A DNA stretch of 64,000 nt from Herbidospora cretacea (GTDB lineage Bacteria > Actinomycetota > Actinomycetes > Streptosporangiales > Streptosporangiaceae), in the NCBI RefSeq assembly GCF_001570605.1, contig NZ_BBXG01000008.1:1-64000 (forward strand). The letters run 5' to 3'. The position numbers and the translations under genes were made by a program. Positions 14,370-25,376 of this stretch are shown here, piece by piece. A model generated the notes under the pieces. It had not been told where the DNA came from. It did no database searches and saw only the letters and a program-made list of their open reading frames with translations. The stretch's first letter is position 1. Every line of letters begins with the position of its first letter.

Positions 14370-15434
14370 TCAGCAGCCGGTCAGACCGGCGGCGACGTCG
14401 GCCCGCAGGGCCTGGGCCAGCCGGTCGCCGGGCCAGCGGCGGAGGTCCTGGCCGAACAGGCGGAGCTCGGCGAACGCGGCGGCCGAGCCGCTGCGACGGG
14501 CCATGTCGAGACCGGCCTTGACCACCTCTTCCGCCTGTTCCAGGTCACCCAGGTCCAGGTGGGCCCGCGCCAGTCGCGCGCCCAGCAGGCCTCGGGCGCG
14601 GTGGCCGTCGGCCGGGGTGGTCGCGAGGGCGGCGCTCAGCCGGGTGACGGCTTCAGCGGCGCGGCCCAGGTCGAACATGGCCCAGCCGCCGGTGGCCGCC
14701 GCCTCGTCGGCGACCGTCGAGGGGCCGATGGGGAAGGGGTCCGGATCTCCGGGCGGCCGGGCCAGCAACGCCGCGCCGAGATCCAGGGCGGCCTCGGCCT
14801 CGCGCGCCGCAGCGGTCAGGGCCAGCGCCTTCGCCTCGGCCAGCGCGGCCAGGCCCCGGACGCGAGGTGACACTCTCCGGTTCGCCCTGACCTCGGCGGC
14901 CAGTTCGGCGGACCGGCGGGGGTCGGGCAGCAGGAGTTCGGCCCGGCGCACCAGGGCGTAGGCGTGGAGGTCGCGGGCGCCGCCCCGGCGGGCCAGCGTC
15001 GTGGTGGACCTGATCAGGGTCAGCGCTCCGGCGGTGTCGCCGGACTCCTGGGCCATCCAGCTCGCGTACTCGGTCAGGTGGGCCGCCACGCGGGCGTCGC
15101 CGAGGGTGGCGACGGCGCCGTGGACCATGCTCAGCACCATCCGGGCCGGATGGCGGCGGCCGAGTTCCCTGAGGCGGAGCAGGGCGTCGCCGTAGGCCGC
15201 CGGGTCGGTGATCAGGGGCGTGGCCGGTTCGCGGTCGCGGGTGGCCGCCGCCTTGAGCGCGCCCCCGGCGCCCAGCAGGCTGTCGAGGTGACCGGCGACC
15301 TCCGGGCTGGGGCGGCGTTCACCCGATTCGAGGCGGCTCAGATAGGACTTGGAGCAGCTCGACTCCCGGGCCAGGACGTTCAGCGATTTTCCCGCGCCGT
15401 TCCGGTAAACGCGCAGTTTCTCGCCGAAGGTCAT
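14370..15434 (-). CDS. XRE-family regulator with TPR-like C-terminal region
   Basis: A 354-residue cytoplasmic transcription factor. Residues about 1-55 form a helix-turn-helix (FGEKLRVYRNGAGKSLNVLA, SSCSKSYLSRLESGERRPS), matching the HTH_31/XRE class common in actinomycetes. The remaining ~290 residues are Ala/Leu/Arg-rich helical repeats resembling TPR units, probably for ligand or partner sensing. The ATG at 15434 follows GGGGGAG. It diverges from an unknown small gene across a 116-bp gap rich in TTGCC/GGCAA elements, which suggests shared control. No DUF397 partner is seen. Confidence 0.86.
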   Translation of the reverse strand: MTFGEKLRVYRNGAGKSLNVLARESSCSKSYLSRLESGERRPSPEVAGHLDSLLGAGGALKAAATRDREPATPLITDPAAYGDALLRLRELGRRHPARMVLSMVHGAVATLGDARVAAHLTEYASWMAQESGDTAGALTLIRSTTTLARRGGARDLHAYALVRRAELLLPDPRRSAELAAEVRANRRVSPRVRGLAALAEAKALALTAAAREAEAALDLGAALLARPPGDPDPFPIGPSTVADEAAATGGWAMFDLGRAAEAVTRLSAALATTPADGHRARGLLGARLARAHLDLGDLEQAEEVVKAGLDMARRSGSAAAFAELRLFGQDLRRWPGDRLAQALRADVAAGLTGC

Positions 15435-15451
15435 CGCGCTCCCCCGAGGGT

Positions 15452-15464
15452 TGCCCATTTGGCA
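15452..15464. promoter_or_regulatory. candidate operator in the XRE/unknown divergent gap
   Basis: The palindrome TGCCCATTTGGCA is followed within 50 bp by CTGGCAACC and CCGGCAAAC, giving repeated TTGCC/GGCAA words between the two divergent genes. This is a plausible binding site for the neighbouring XRE regulator. Inference only. Confidence 0.4.
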
Positions 15465-15550
15465 GGAGTCAACCTGGCAACCCGTCCGCGTTCCTGACCG
15501 GCCCGGCAAACTCTGTTCAAGCGTGACAGAAATCCTCACGGGGAGGCCAG

Positions 15551-16012
15551 ATGAATCCCGTCCTGCTCCAGGAGATCATTCACGACGCGCGGCCGATCTC
15601 CGATGTCGCGGTGGGGCGCGAAGGCGAGATCTTCACCGGTGACCTGCCCGATGACCAGCCGCTCTCCCGGGTTCGCGGCTGCGCTTTCGGGGTGGCCGCG
15701 CCGGAGGACGACGCGCGGTACGCCGCCTCGCACATGCCCAGGAACACGGTTTTCGCCGACCGGGGATGGCTGTATTCGATTCAGACCGGCCGGGGCCGGG
15801 CCTACACGCTGTTCGCGTATTTCGACGGGCACGGATATCAGGTCAGCGTGGTCGCCCCGCGGCTCGACGGGTTCGTCGGGGCGCACCTCTGTCCCGACGG
15901 CCGCATTCGCATCAACGCGGAACTGGGGTCGCTGGAGGTGGCATATGCGCGATCGGTTCTCTGGGCGGCCGGAATGGACGCCGTGCTGGCCGGATACGCG
16001 TTTCCCTTTTGA
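15551..16012 (+). CDS. uncharacterised 153-residue protein
   Basis: I do not recognise the family. The product is a soluble mixed alpha/beta protein without signal peptide, membrane segment or clear catalytic motif. It has a beta-rich middle (GWLYSIQTGRGRAYTLFAY, GYQVSVVAPRLDG) and one Cys-containing segment (GAHLCPDG). A GGGGAGG site precedes the ATG. It faces the XRE-TPR regulator and converges with the STAND ATPase gene, ending 6 bp before that gene's stop. The pairing with an XRE regulator suggests a regulated effector or sensor, but this is only context. Confidence 0.82.
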   Translation: MNPVLLQEIIHDARPISDVAVGREGEIFTGDLPDDQPLSRVRGCAFGVAAPEDDARYAASHMPRNTVFADRGWLYSIQTGRGRAYTLFAYFDGHGYQVSVVAPRLDGFVGAHLCPDGRIRINAELGSLEVAYARSVLWAAGMDAVLAGYAFPF

Positions 16013-16018
16013 TCACCG

Positions 16019-18052
16019 TCAGGACAGGCGTTCTCTGACCTCCTCCACGGACGCCGCGAACCCCTCTTCGAAGGCCCTCTCGTAGCCCGCGTCGCCCAGC
16101 ACCAGGCGGGCGCGTTCCGCCGTGGCCACCCTGGGCGCGGCCAGTTCGTCGGAGCCCATCGCGGTGAGGCCGAAGGTCAGCCACAGGCGTTCGGCCGCGC
16201 CGTGCATCCACGCCGCCGACCCCGCCTCGCCCCGCGCCATCGCCACCGTCGCGAGGTGGTCGGCGCCCATGGCGACGCCCAGCACGTCGTTGAGCCGCCA
16301 CTTCACCGCGAGCAGTTCACGCCCGGCGGCGTCGGCGCCCTCGACATCGCCCCGGGCCAGCATGAGCTGGGAGCGGAACAGGTCGCCGAAGGCGCGCATC
16401 CAGATCTCGCCCTTGCGGCGCGACTTGGCGTGCATGTCCTGCAGGACGCCCCATGCGCGTTCGACGTCGCCCAGGAAGATGAAGGCCATCGCCTGGCCGC
16501 CGTCGATCACCAGGTCGTCGATCGTGTCGGCCGCCCCGGCGGCGGCGAGGTGAACGCGGGCCTCGTGCATGATCTCCTCGACCTTGTGGGGGGCTCCGCT
16601 GAACAGGCGCACCCCGCCGAGGCGAACCAGGGCGTGGCCCATCGCCTCCTCGTCGCCGATGCGGCGGGCCTCGGCCAGGGCCTGCTGGGAGCTGCGCTCG
16701 GCCAGGCCCATGTCGCCCTGGAAGACGGTGATCCAGCCGAGGACCCACAGCGCCCGCGCGTAGGACGACCCCTCGCGGGGGCCGTTGGCCAGGGCGCGTT
16801 CGACGTAGTAGCGGCCCTCGCGCATCTGGCCGAGGGCGCCCCAGATGATCCAGCACGACGACACCAGGTCGAGGCAGGCGGTGCCGCCGTGGCCGATGCC
16901 GTAGTCGAGGGCGAGGCGGATCTCGGCCAGGTCGGCGTCGGCCCAGTCGGCCCATTCGAGCTGGTTCGGGCCGTACCACTCGCGGTCGAGCCGCTCGGCC
17001 ATGGCCCGGTAGTGGGCCAGGTGGGCGCTGCGCATCACGCGCTCCTCGCCCAGTTCGCACAGCCACTCGTGGCCGTATTCGCGGATGCCGTCGAGCAGCC
17101 GGTGGCGGTCGCCGGTGCGGGTGACGATCGACTTGCGGACCAGCTCGGCCAGCACGGACGCCACGTCGGGGAGCCGGTCGTCGGCGCAGACGGCCTGCGC
17201 GGTCTGCTCGCGGAACGATCCGGCGAACACCGACAGGCGGGCCCACAGCAGGCGTTCCTCCGGGGTGCAGAGCTCGTGGCTCCAGCCGACGGCGGTCCGG
17301 AAGCTGCGGTGGCGGGCGGGGCCGCCCCGGTATCCGGCGGTGAGCAGGTCGAAGGGGTCGGTCAGCCGGTCGGCCAGTTCCTCGGCGGACAGGGCGTGGA
17401 GGTGACCGGCGGCCAGTTCGATGCCGAGGGGGATGCCGTCGAGGCGGCGGCACAGCCGGCCGACCGCCATGAGCGCGCTCTCCCCCGTCTGCCAGCCCGG
17501 CACCCGGTCGCGGGCCCGTTCGACGAACAGGCGCACGGCGTCGTAGCCCAGCAGGTCGTCGGATTCCGGCTCGGGCCGGGCGAAGGGCGCGACCTCCAGC
17601 AGCCTCTCCCCCGGCACGTCGAGCGGCACCCTGCTGGTGGCCAGCACCCGCAGCCCGGGGGCCACGGCGAGCAGGCCGTCGACGAGCGTGGCGCACGGGG
17701 CGACCAGGTGTTCGCAGGTGTCCAGGACGAGCAGCAGCCGCTTCCCGGCCAGGTATTCGGCCAGCACCTGCTCGTAGGGGCGGGTCGACTGCTCCCGCAG
17801 CCCCAGCGCGCGGGCGACGACGCTGCCCAGCAGGTTGGGGTCCTGCTCGGGGGACAGCTCGGCGAACCAGGCGCCGTCGGGGTAGGCGTCGGCGATGTCG
17901 GCGGCGGCCCGCAACGCGATGCGGGTCTTGCCGACGCCGGGCGGGCCGGTCACGGTGACCAGGCGCGACTCGGCCAGCAGCCCGGCCAGCCGGTCGAGCT
18001 CGTCTTTGCGTCCGATGAAACTGCTGGTCTCGGCGGGCAGGCTGCCGGTCAC
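16019..18052 (-). CDS. STAND/NB-ARC-like ATPase with TPR-like tail, no effector domain
   Basis: A 677-residue signalling ATPase of the AfsR/LuxR-associated type. It has Walker A GPPGVGKT at residues 36-43, Walker B LLLVLDTCEH around residue 111, the sensor-like LATSRVPL, the GIPLGIELAAG helix, a winged-helix region near RSFRTAVGWSHELCTPEERL, and about 300 residues of helical repeats. Unlike AfsR or LAL regulators it has no BTAD, OmpR-like or LuxR HTH domain. The GTG overlaps the stop of the upstream STAND gene as GTGA and follows AGGGAGG. The ligand and output are unknown. Confidence 0.85.
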   Translation of the reverse strand: MTGSLPAETSSFIGRKDELDRLAGLLAESRLVTVTGPPGVGKTRIALRAAADIADAYPDGAWFAELSPEQDPNLLGSVVARALGLREQSTRPYEQVLAEYLAGKRLLLVLDTCEHLVAPCATLVDGLLAVAPGLRVLATSRVPLDVPGERLLEVAPFARPEPESDDLLGYDAVRLFVERARDRVPGWQTGESALMAVGRLCRRLDGIPLGIELAAGHLHALSAEELADRLTDPFDLLTAGYRGGPARHRSFRTAVGWSHELCTPEERLLWARLSVFAGSFREQTAQAVCADDRLPDVASVLAELVRKSIVTRTGDRHRLLDGIREYGHEWLCELGEERVMRSAHLAHYRAMAERLDREWYGPNQLEWADWADADLAEIRLALDYGIGHGGTACLDLVSSCWIIWGALGQMREGRYYVERALANGPREGSSYARALWVLGWITVFQGDMGLAERSSQQALAEARRIGDEEAMGHALVRLGGVRLFSGAPHKVEEIMHEARVHLAAAGAADTIDDLVIDGGQAMAFIFLGDVERAWGVLQDMHAKSRRKGEIWMRAFGDLFRSQLMLARGDVEGADAAGRELLAVKWRLNDVLGVAMGADHLATVAMARGEAGSAAWMHGAAERLWLTFGLTAMGSDELAAPRVATAERARLVLGDAGYERAFEEGFAASVEEVRERLS

Positions 18053-19854
18053 CAGACCTCCCTCTTCGCGTCCGGTGACTCGTCCGGTGACTCCTCCAGG
18101 GCCAGCGCCACCGCGTCGTCGAGGCCCAGGCCGGCGGCCGGTGGGATGGCGGGGGCGCGGTCCCTGATCTCGGCCAGCACGGGTGATCGCAGCCCTTCCA
18201 TGCCGGCCCAGGCCAGGTCGGCGGCGGCCACGAGCGCGCCGTCGCGGGTCAGGACGCCGACGAGTTCGACCCCGGCGGCCTGCGCGGCGGGGTCGCCGAA
18301 CTGCCGGGCCGTGGTCAGCGCGCCGCGGGCCGAGGTCAGCGCCGCGGACGCGGCGCCCATCAGGTGTTCGGCCTGGGCGAGCAGGTGGTCGAGATGGGAC
18401 CGGGTCCAGATCTCGCCGGTCGTCACGCACAGCTCGCGGCCCTCGCGCAGGACGGTCGTCGCCCCCGCCAGGTCGCCCATGCGGATCAGGGTCGTGGCGA
18501 TGACGGTGTAGCTGGGCAGGAAGCCGGGGAACAGGTCGGCGTCTCTGCGGTGGCCCTCACGGGCGTCTCTGATCAGGCGCAGCGCCTCGGGAAAGGCGCC
18601 GCGCTGGGCGGCCACCCATGCCGAGACCTGGGTCAGGCGGGCCGGGCCCTGGTTCGCGCAGCAGTAGAGGGCCTCTTCGGCGGCGTCGGGATCGCCCAGG
18701 GCGGCATGGAGCCAGGCGGCGGTCCAGAGCGCCTTGTCCTGTTCGGGACCCGGCGAGCCGCCCGCCTCGCGCACCCGGGCGAGCTGGGCGGCGCCCTCTT
18801 TCTGGAGGCCGCAGCAGGCCCACAGGAACCACAGGGTGCCGGCGAGGTCCTGGGCGTCGTCGGCCCCCTCGGGGTCGGACAGCCGGGAGTCGAGGGCCTT
18901 GATCAGGTTGCCGCGCTCCAGCCGCATGCGCCGGTACCAGCGCAGCTGGCCGCCCTGCCACTCGGCTTCGGCCCGGCGGGCGAGGGTGCGGAAATGATGA
19001 AAGTGGCGGTGTTCGGTCGCCTCTCGCTCACCTGCCCTGCTGAGCCACTCGGAGCCGAACGCGCGGACGGTCTCGGGGAGATGAAACCGCACCCTCCCAC
19101 GGGACTCCGACCTCGTCACCAGTGACCGGTCGACCAGCGCGGCGACGGCCGAGGTCACGTCGTCGTCACCGCAGACGGCCTGGGCCGCCTCCAGGTCGAA
19201 CCCGCCCTCGAACACCGAGGCCCGCGCCCACACGAGGCGCTCCTCGGGCGTGCACTGCTCGTGGCTCCAGCCGATCGCCGTGCGCATCGTCGCGTGGCGC
19301 GGCGGGCCGTCGTGGCCGAGGTCCCAGAGCAGGTCGAGCAGCGGCCCGCCGGACTCGCCGCGTCGGAGCGCCGCCGCCAGCAGCACCAGGGTCAGCGGAA
19401 GCCCGTCGACCCGCCGCAGCGTCTCGGGCGGGGCCACCACTCCCAGCCGGCCGAGCAGTTCCTCCCGGTGCCCGGCCGCGAGTTCGCGCAGCGCGACCAC
19501 CCGCTCCCCCGGCAGCGCCAGGGACTGACGGCAGGTCGCCAGGATCGCCAGGCCGGGATGGCGCTGCAACATCACCCCGATGTACGGCACCAGCAGTTCC
19601 AGCACCCGGTCGCATCCGTCGACGACGAGGAACCCGTCTCCGGCCAGCAGCCCGATCTCGGCCAGCGCCGACGGACCCTGGTCGGCGTCGACGACCCGCG
19701 CGCCGTGCCGGGCGGCGATGACCCGGGCCAGCGCGGTCTTCCCGGCGCCGGGAGGCCCGGTCAGCGTGACCAGGCGGGTGCGGCGGAAGGCCTCCTCGAC
19801 CCCCTCGACGTCGGCGTCCCTGCCGACCAGCCCGTCTCCGGACACGACAATCAC
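18049..19854 (-). CDS. second STAND-type ATPase with TPR-like tail
   Basis: A 601-residue relative of the downstream gene. Walker A GPPGAGKT lies at residues 33-40, Walker B FLVVDGCD around residue 79, ATCRQSLALPGE follows, and the shared element MRTAIGWSHEQCTPEERLVWARAS has a close copy in its partner. Helical repeats form the C-terminal half. No DNA-binding or enzymatic effector domain is visible. The GTG start follows GGGGAGG. It is the first gene of a two-gene unit, coupled by 4-nt overlap to the other ATPase, so the products may form a mixed complex (inference). Confidence 0.84.
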   Translation of the reverse strand: MIVVSGDGLVGRDADVEGVEEAFRRTRLVTLTGPPGAGKTALARVIAARHGARVVDADQGPSALAEIGLLAGDGFLVVDGCDRVLELLVPYIGVMLQRHPGLAILATCRQSLALPGERVVALRELAAGHREELLGRLGVVAPPETLRRVDGLPLTLVLLAAALRRGESGGPLLDLLWDLGHDGPPRHATMRTAIGWSHEQCTPEERLVWARASVFEGGFDLEAAQAVCGDDDVTSAVAALVDRSLVTRSESRGRVRFHLPETVRAFGSEWLSRAGEREATEHRHFHHFRTLARRAEAEWQGGQLRWYRRMRLERGNLIKALDSRLSDPEGADDAQDLAGTLWFLWACCGLQKEGAAQLARVREAGGSPGPEQDKALWTAAWLHAALGDPDAAEEALYCCANQGPARLTQVSAWVAAQRGAFPEALRLIRDAREGHRRDADLFPGFLPSYTVIATTLIRMGDLAGATTVLREGRELCVTTGEIWTRSHLDHLLAQAEHLMGAASAALTSARGALTTARQFGDPAAQAAGVELVGVLTRDGALVAAADLAWAGMEGLRSPVLAEIRDRAPAIPPAAGLGLDDAVALALEESPDESPDAKREVW

Positions 19855-19898
19855 CTGCCTCCCCTAGGCCGAGCCATCGTAGGCCGGTGACGTCTCCC

Positions 19899-19925
19899 CC
19901 ACAGAGAGCTCCCGCCCCTCTGTGG
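19899..19925. repeat. 8-bp inverted repeat upstream of the STAND pair
   Basis: CCACAGAG and CTCTGTGG are separated by 11 bp, about 45-70 bp before the GTG of the first STAND gene. It could be an operator or a leader hairpin. The rest of the 19855-20220 gap shows no convincing gene; a 114-codon reading frame on the minus strand there lacks a ribosome site and looks like chance. Confidence 0.4.
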
Positions 19926-20220
19926 AAAACACCTCTTCCACCCGGGAGTCGTTTTCTCCCTCCGCATGGCAATACCGAAGACGCCGACGCTCCTTCTGCC
20001 GGGCGGCTCGACTTAGATAGCTCCCCTTTCCAGTGACCTCGACGCCAGAGGCGATCTCCCCAGGTGGGTGGCTCCGGCTGGTCGGGTGGCGGGGAGGGCG
20101 GAGCCGTAACGGAAAGAAGGCCTTTTCCCGAAGACGGCGAGGACCGCTGACACGATGGGGACCGGCGCCATGACGCAATCCGGCGCCGTAGCAGCGAACC
20201 GAACGCATCGGCGCAAAGGA

Positions 20221-20248
20221 AAAGGGCGCCGGATCCCGGCGCCCTTTT
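20221..20248 (-). terminator. terminator after pheT
   Basis: GGGCGCCGG and CCGGCGCCC form a 9-bp perfect stem with a 3-nt loop. On the minus strand it is followed by TTTT. It starts 14 bp past the pheT stop. The plus strand also has TTTT after the stem, so it could act both ways. Confidence 0.85.
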
Positions 20249-20262
20249 CGCTCACATCAGGT

Positions 20263-22814
20263 TCACACCCCGCGCAGGCGGGCCCCCACTTGCGCGGCGG
20301 CCGTCTCGACGGCCGCGTCGCGGGCGGCGGCGATCTCGTCGGCGGTCAGGGTGCGGTCGGGGGCGCGGAAACGCAGGGTGTAGGCGAGGGACTTGTTGCC
20401 CTCGCCCGCCTGCGCGCCCTCGTAGACGTCGAACAGGCGCACCGACTCCAGCAGGTCGCCCGCGCCGTCGACCAGCGCGGCCTCGACGGAGGCGACCGGG
20501 GTGTCGGCCGGGACGATCAGCGCGACGTCCTGGGTCGCCACCGGGTAGGCGGAGATCGACGGCGTCTGCGCCGGGGCCGGGGCGGCCAGGCGGGACAGTT
20601 CGAGCTCCATCGCCGCCGTGCGCCTCGGCAGGCCGTAGGCCTCCACCACGCGCGGGTGGAGCTCACCGGCGTGGCCGACCAGCACGTCGCCCGCGTAGAG
20701 GGCGGCGCAGCGGCCGGGGTGCCACGGTTCGTGCTGGTCGGCGCGAATGTCGAGCGACACCCCGGCCTCCCGGGCGATCACGCGGGCGGCCTCGATCGCG
20801 TCGGCCCAGGTCGCGGCGCGGCCCTGGCCCCACCAGCCGGACCGTTCGAACTCTCCGGCCAGGACGGCGGCCACCCGCACGGGCTGCTCGGGCAGCGCGG
20901 CGGTGAGGACGGCCAGTTCCTCGTCGGTCGGGCGGCGCTCGACCGTGAGGATCGGCGCGGTCTCCGGCGCGTCGGCCCCGGGGCGGTAGACCAGGCCGGT
21001 CTCGAACAGCGCGAGGTCGGTGAAGCCCCGGCCCACGTTGCGGACCAGCGTCTTCAGCAGGCCCGGCAGCAGCGTCGTCCGCATGTACGGTTCGTCTTCG
21101 CTGAGCGGGTTGACCAGCCGGGTCGCCCGGCGGCGGGCGTCGTCGGCGGGAAGCTGCAGGTGGTCGAGGTCGCGGGCCCCGATGAACGGGTAGGACAGCA
21201 CCTCGACGTAGCCCGACAGCGCCAGCGCGCGGCCGACCCGCCGGCGCAGGCGCTGCGTCTCGGTCAGGCCCGCCCCGGCCGGAGCGCCCGGCAGCGTGGA
21301 GGGCAGCGCGTCGTAGCCCTCCAGCCGGATGACCTCTTCGGCCAGGTCGTTGGGGTCGGTCAGGTCGGGACGCCAGCTCGGCGGGTAGACCGTGATCAGG
21401 TCGTCGCCGGTCACGGCCAGCTTCGCGGCCAGGTCGCCGCTGGTCACCACACCGGTGGCGGCCACGCCGCGGCCGCCCTCGGCCGCCTCGGCCACGCCGT
21501 CGACGACGCGGCAGCCGACCTGCAGCAGTCGGGCGACCACGGTCTGGCGCGAGTAGGGCACCCCCGCCACCCGCGCCGGGTGGCCCGACGGGATGGTGAT
21601 CGACACCGGCGCCACGTCGGCCTGCGCGTGGGTCACCCCGGGCTCGGCCACGCCGCCGCCCAATTCGGTGAGGAGCTGGACGGCCCGCCACGACGCGGCC
21701 AGCGGCAGCTCGCGGTCGACGCCGCGCTCGAAGCGCTTGGACGCCTCCGACACCAGGTTGTGGCGGCGCGACATGCGGGCGACGCCGGTGGCGGAGAAGT
21801 GGGCCGCCTCGATGACGATGTCGGTGGTCGTCGCGGAGATCTCGGTCGACAGCCCGCCCATGGTGCCGGCCAGGCCGATCACGCCCGAGTCGTCGGTGAT
21901 CAGGATGTCGTCCTCGGCCAGCTCACGGGTGACGTGGTCGAGGGTCTCCAGGCGCTCGCCCGGCTGGGCCCGGCGCACCACGATCCCGCCTTGGACGGTG
22001 TTCCTGTCGAAGGCGTGGAGGGGCTGGCCGAGCTCCAGCATCACGTAGTTGGTGACGTCGACGGCCAGCGAGACGGGACGCATCCCGGCCCGCGTCAGCC
22101 GCACCCGCATCCACAGCGGCGACTCGGCCGCCGGGTCGAACCCGGAGACGGCCCGCAGGACGAACCGGTCGCAGGCCGTCGGGTCGCCGATCTCGGCCGG
22201 GTGGGTGACCCCCTCGGCCACCGGGAGCTCCAGCGCCGCCGGGTCGCGGAACGGCACGCCGAACGCGGTGGCCGCCTCGCGGGCCACGCCGCGGATCGAC
22301 AGCGCGTAGCCGCAGTCGGGGGTGATCTCCAGTTCGAGCACGTCGTCGCGCAGGCCCAGCAGCCCGACCACGTCGGTGCCGAGCGGGGTGTCGGCGGGCA
22401 GCAGCAGGATGCCCGGCGACGACTCGGCGATGCCGAGCTCGGCCTCGGAGCAGATCATGCCGTCGGACAGGCGGCCGTAGGTCTTGCGGGAGGCGATCTC
22501 GAAGCCGCCCGGCAGGACCGCGCCGGGCAGCGCGACCGGGACGACCGCGCCGACGGCGAAGTTGGTCGCGCCGCAGACGATCTCGCGCGGCTCGGCCTCG
22601 CCGACGTCGACCAGGCAGTGGCGGATCGGCTTCTTGAAGCCGGTCAGCTCCTCGATCTCGATGACCTGGCCCACGACGACGTTCTTGAGGTCGTGACCGT
22701 GGGAGGCGATGGCCTCCAGCTTGAGGCCGGCGGCGGTGAGTTTGTCGGCGATCTCGTGTGCGGTGACGGGCGGGAGATCGACGTACTCCCGCAGCCACGA
22801 AAGCGGGACCTTCA

Positions 22815-22815
<1 letters not shown>
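20263..22815 (-). CDS. pheT: Phenylalanine--tRNA ligase beta subunit
   Basis: Large subunit of the (alpha-beta)2 synthetase that charges tRNA-Phe; provides tRNA binding and editing. The 850-residue product starts [12 protein letters not shown]. It has the N-terminal tRNA-binding OB fold ([11 protein letters not shown]... [12 protein letters not shown]), the B3/B4 editing core, the B5 region, and a C-terminal anticodon-binding FDX-ACB domain ending in the [10 protein letters not shown]... segment. The ATG overlaps the pheS stop by one base (TGATG), so the two are translationally coupled. A strong hairpin terminator follows. Confidence 0.97.
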
Positions 22816-24188
<1,373 letters not shown>

Positions 24189-25268
24189 TCAAGCGAAGTC
24201 AGGTTGCCCGGTGGGCACGATAAATCGGAACTCGGCGCCGCCGCCGGGGGCGCGTTCGACGGTGATGGTGCCGCCGTGGGCCTCCACGAGGCCCTTGACG
24301 ATGAAGAGGCCGAGGCCGGTGCCGCCGCGGCGGCGGTCGTTGCCGCGCCAGAACTGGCGGAAGACGCGCGAGGCCAGCTCGGGTGCGACACCCTCGCCCT
24401 GGTCGCGCACGGACACGGCAACTCCCCATTCCACGGGTTCTACGACGATTGTGACCTTCCCACCGCCGTGTCGCACCGCGTTTTCGACCAGGTTGCCAAG
24501 GATTTGGTCCATCTTGTCCTGGTCGAGCCAGGTCTCCGGCAGTTCGTCCGTCACGGTCAGCGAGAACCGGTCTTCGGGTTCACCGGCTGCGACCCGCCCG
24601 GCGATGATGCGGCGCACCCGGGCCGGGATGTCGACCACCTGCCGGCGGATCTCCAGCCGGCCCGACTCGATCCGCGAGACGTCGAGCAGCTCGGTGATCA
24701 GCCGGGTCACCCGGTCGGCGTCGGAGTTGACCGTCTGGAGCATGACGAGCTTCTGGGCGTCGTTGAACCGGTCCCACTTGGCGAGCAGCGTGGCGGTGAA
24801 GCCCTTCACGCTGGTCAGCGGCGAGCGGAGCTCGTGGGCGACGGTCGACACGAGGTCGGCCCGGCTGCGCTCCAGGCGGCGGCGGGACCCGGCGTCGCGC
24901 AGGGTGATGACCACCCGGATGACCTTCCCGGCCCGCGCGGGCACCCGCATGAACGCGGCCGTCACCAGCAGGTCGCGCCCGTCGAGCTGCACGGGGAGCT
25001 CGACCTGGCGCGAGCGGATGGACAGCCCGCCCCCCGGGTCGAGCCACTTCCACCAGTCGCGCCCCTCGGTGTCGCGCAGGGGCAGCACATCGCCGACGTG
25101 TCGCCCGGCCGAGGTCTTGCGGTGCAGGCCGGTGAGCCGTTCGGCCGCCTTGTTGACGGCCATCACGACGCCGTCGCCGTCGACCACGACGACGCCGTCG
25201 GGAAGGGCGTCGATGGCGATCACACTCGACGGGTCGGCGACCCGTCCATGGGTGTTCTCGCCGCGCAA
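24189..25268 (-). CDS. soluble PAS-type sensor histidine kinase (orphan)
   Basis: Two-component sensor kinase of 359 residues. A PAS-like domain spans residues ~15-125 (IDALPDGVVVVDGDG...). HisKA follows with phospho-acceptor H145 in STVAHELRSP, then HATPase_c with N box NLVENAVRHG (N263), G1 VRDQGEGVAPE and G2 GGTGLGLFIVKG. No transmembrane segment is visible, so it is cytoplasmic. No response regulator is next to it. The start is taken as TTG at 25268 with GGAGG upstream; the first ~15 residues are uncertain. The signal is unknown. Confidence 0.85.
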   Translation of the reverse strand: MRGENTHGRVADPSSVIAIDALPDGVVVVDGDGVVMAVNKAAERLTGLHRKTSAGRHVGDVLPLRDTEGRDWWKWLDPGGGLSIRSRQVELPVQLDGRDLLVTAAFMRVPARAGKVIRVVITLRDAGSRRRLERSRADLVSTVAHELRSPLTSVKGFTATLLAKWDRFNDAQKLVMLQTVNSDADRVTRLITELLDVSRIESGRLEIRRQVVDIPARVRRIIAGRVAAGEPEDRFSLTVTDELPETWLDQDKMDQILGNLVENAVRHGGGKVTIVVEPVEWGVAVSVRDQGEGVAPELASRVFRQFWRGNDRRRGGTGLGLFIVKGLVEAHGGTITVERAPGGGAEFRFIVPTGQPDFA

Positions 25269-25376
25269 AGGACCCCTCCAGCCGTGCTCCGCGAGCCGTC
25301 TCCGCCGACAATAGCGGGTTTCCGGAGCCCTTCGGCAGCCCGTCACCGCCCGGGTACGCACCTATTACACGGAATG

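Noticed and set aside
19864-20208. 114-codon minus-strand frame upstream of the STAND pair
   Set aside because: No ribosome site, Arg/Pro-rich composition and it runs through inverted repeats; it appears to be chance in an intergenic region.
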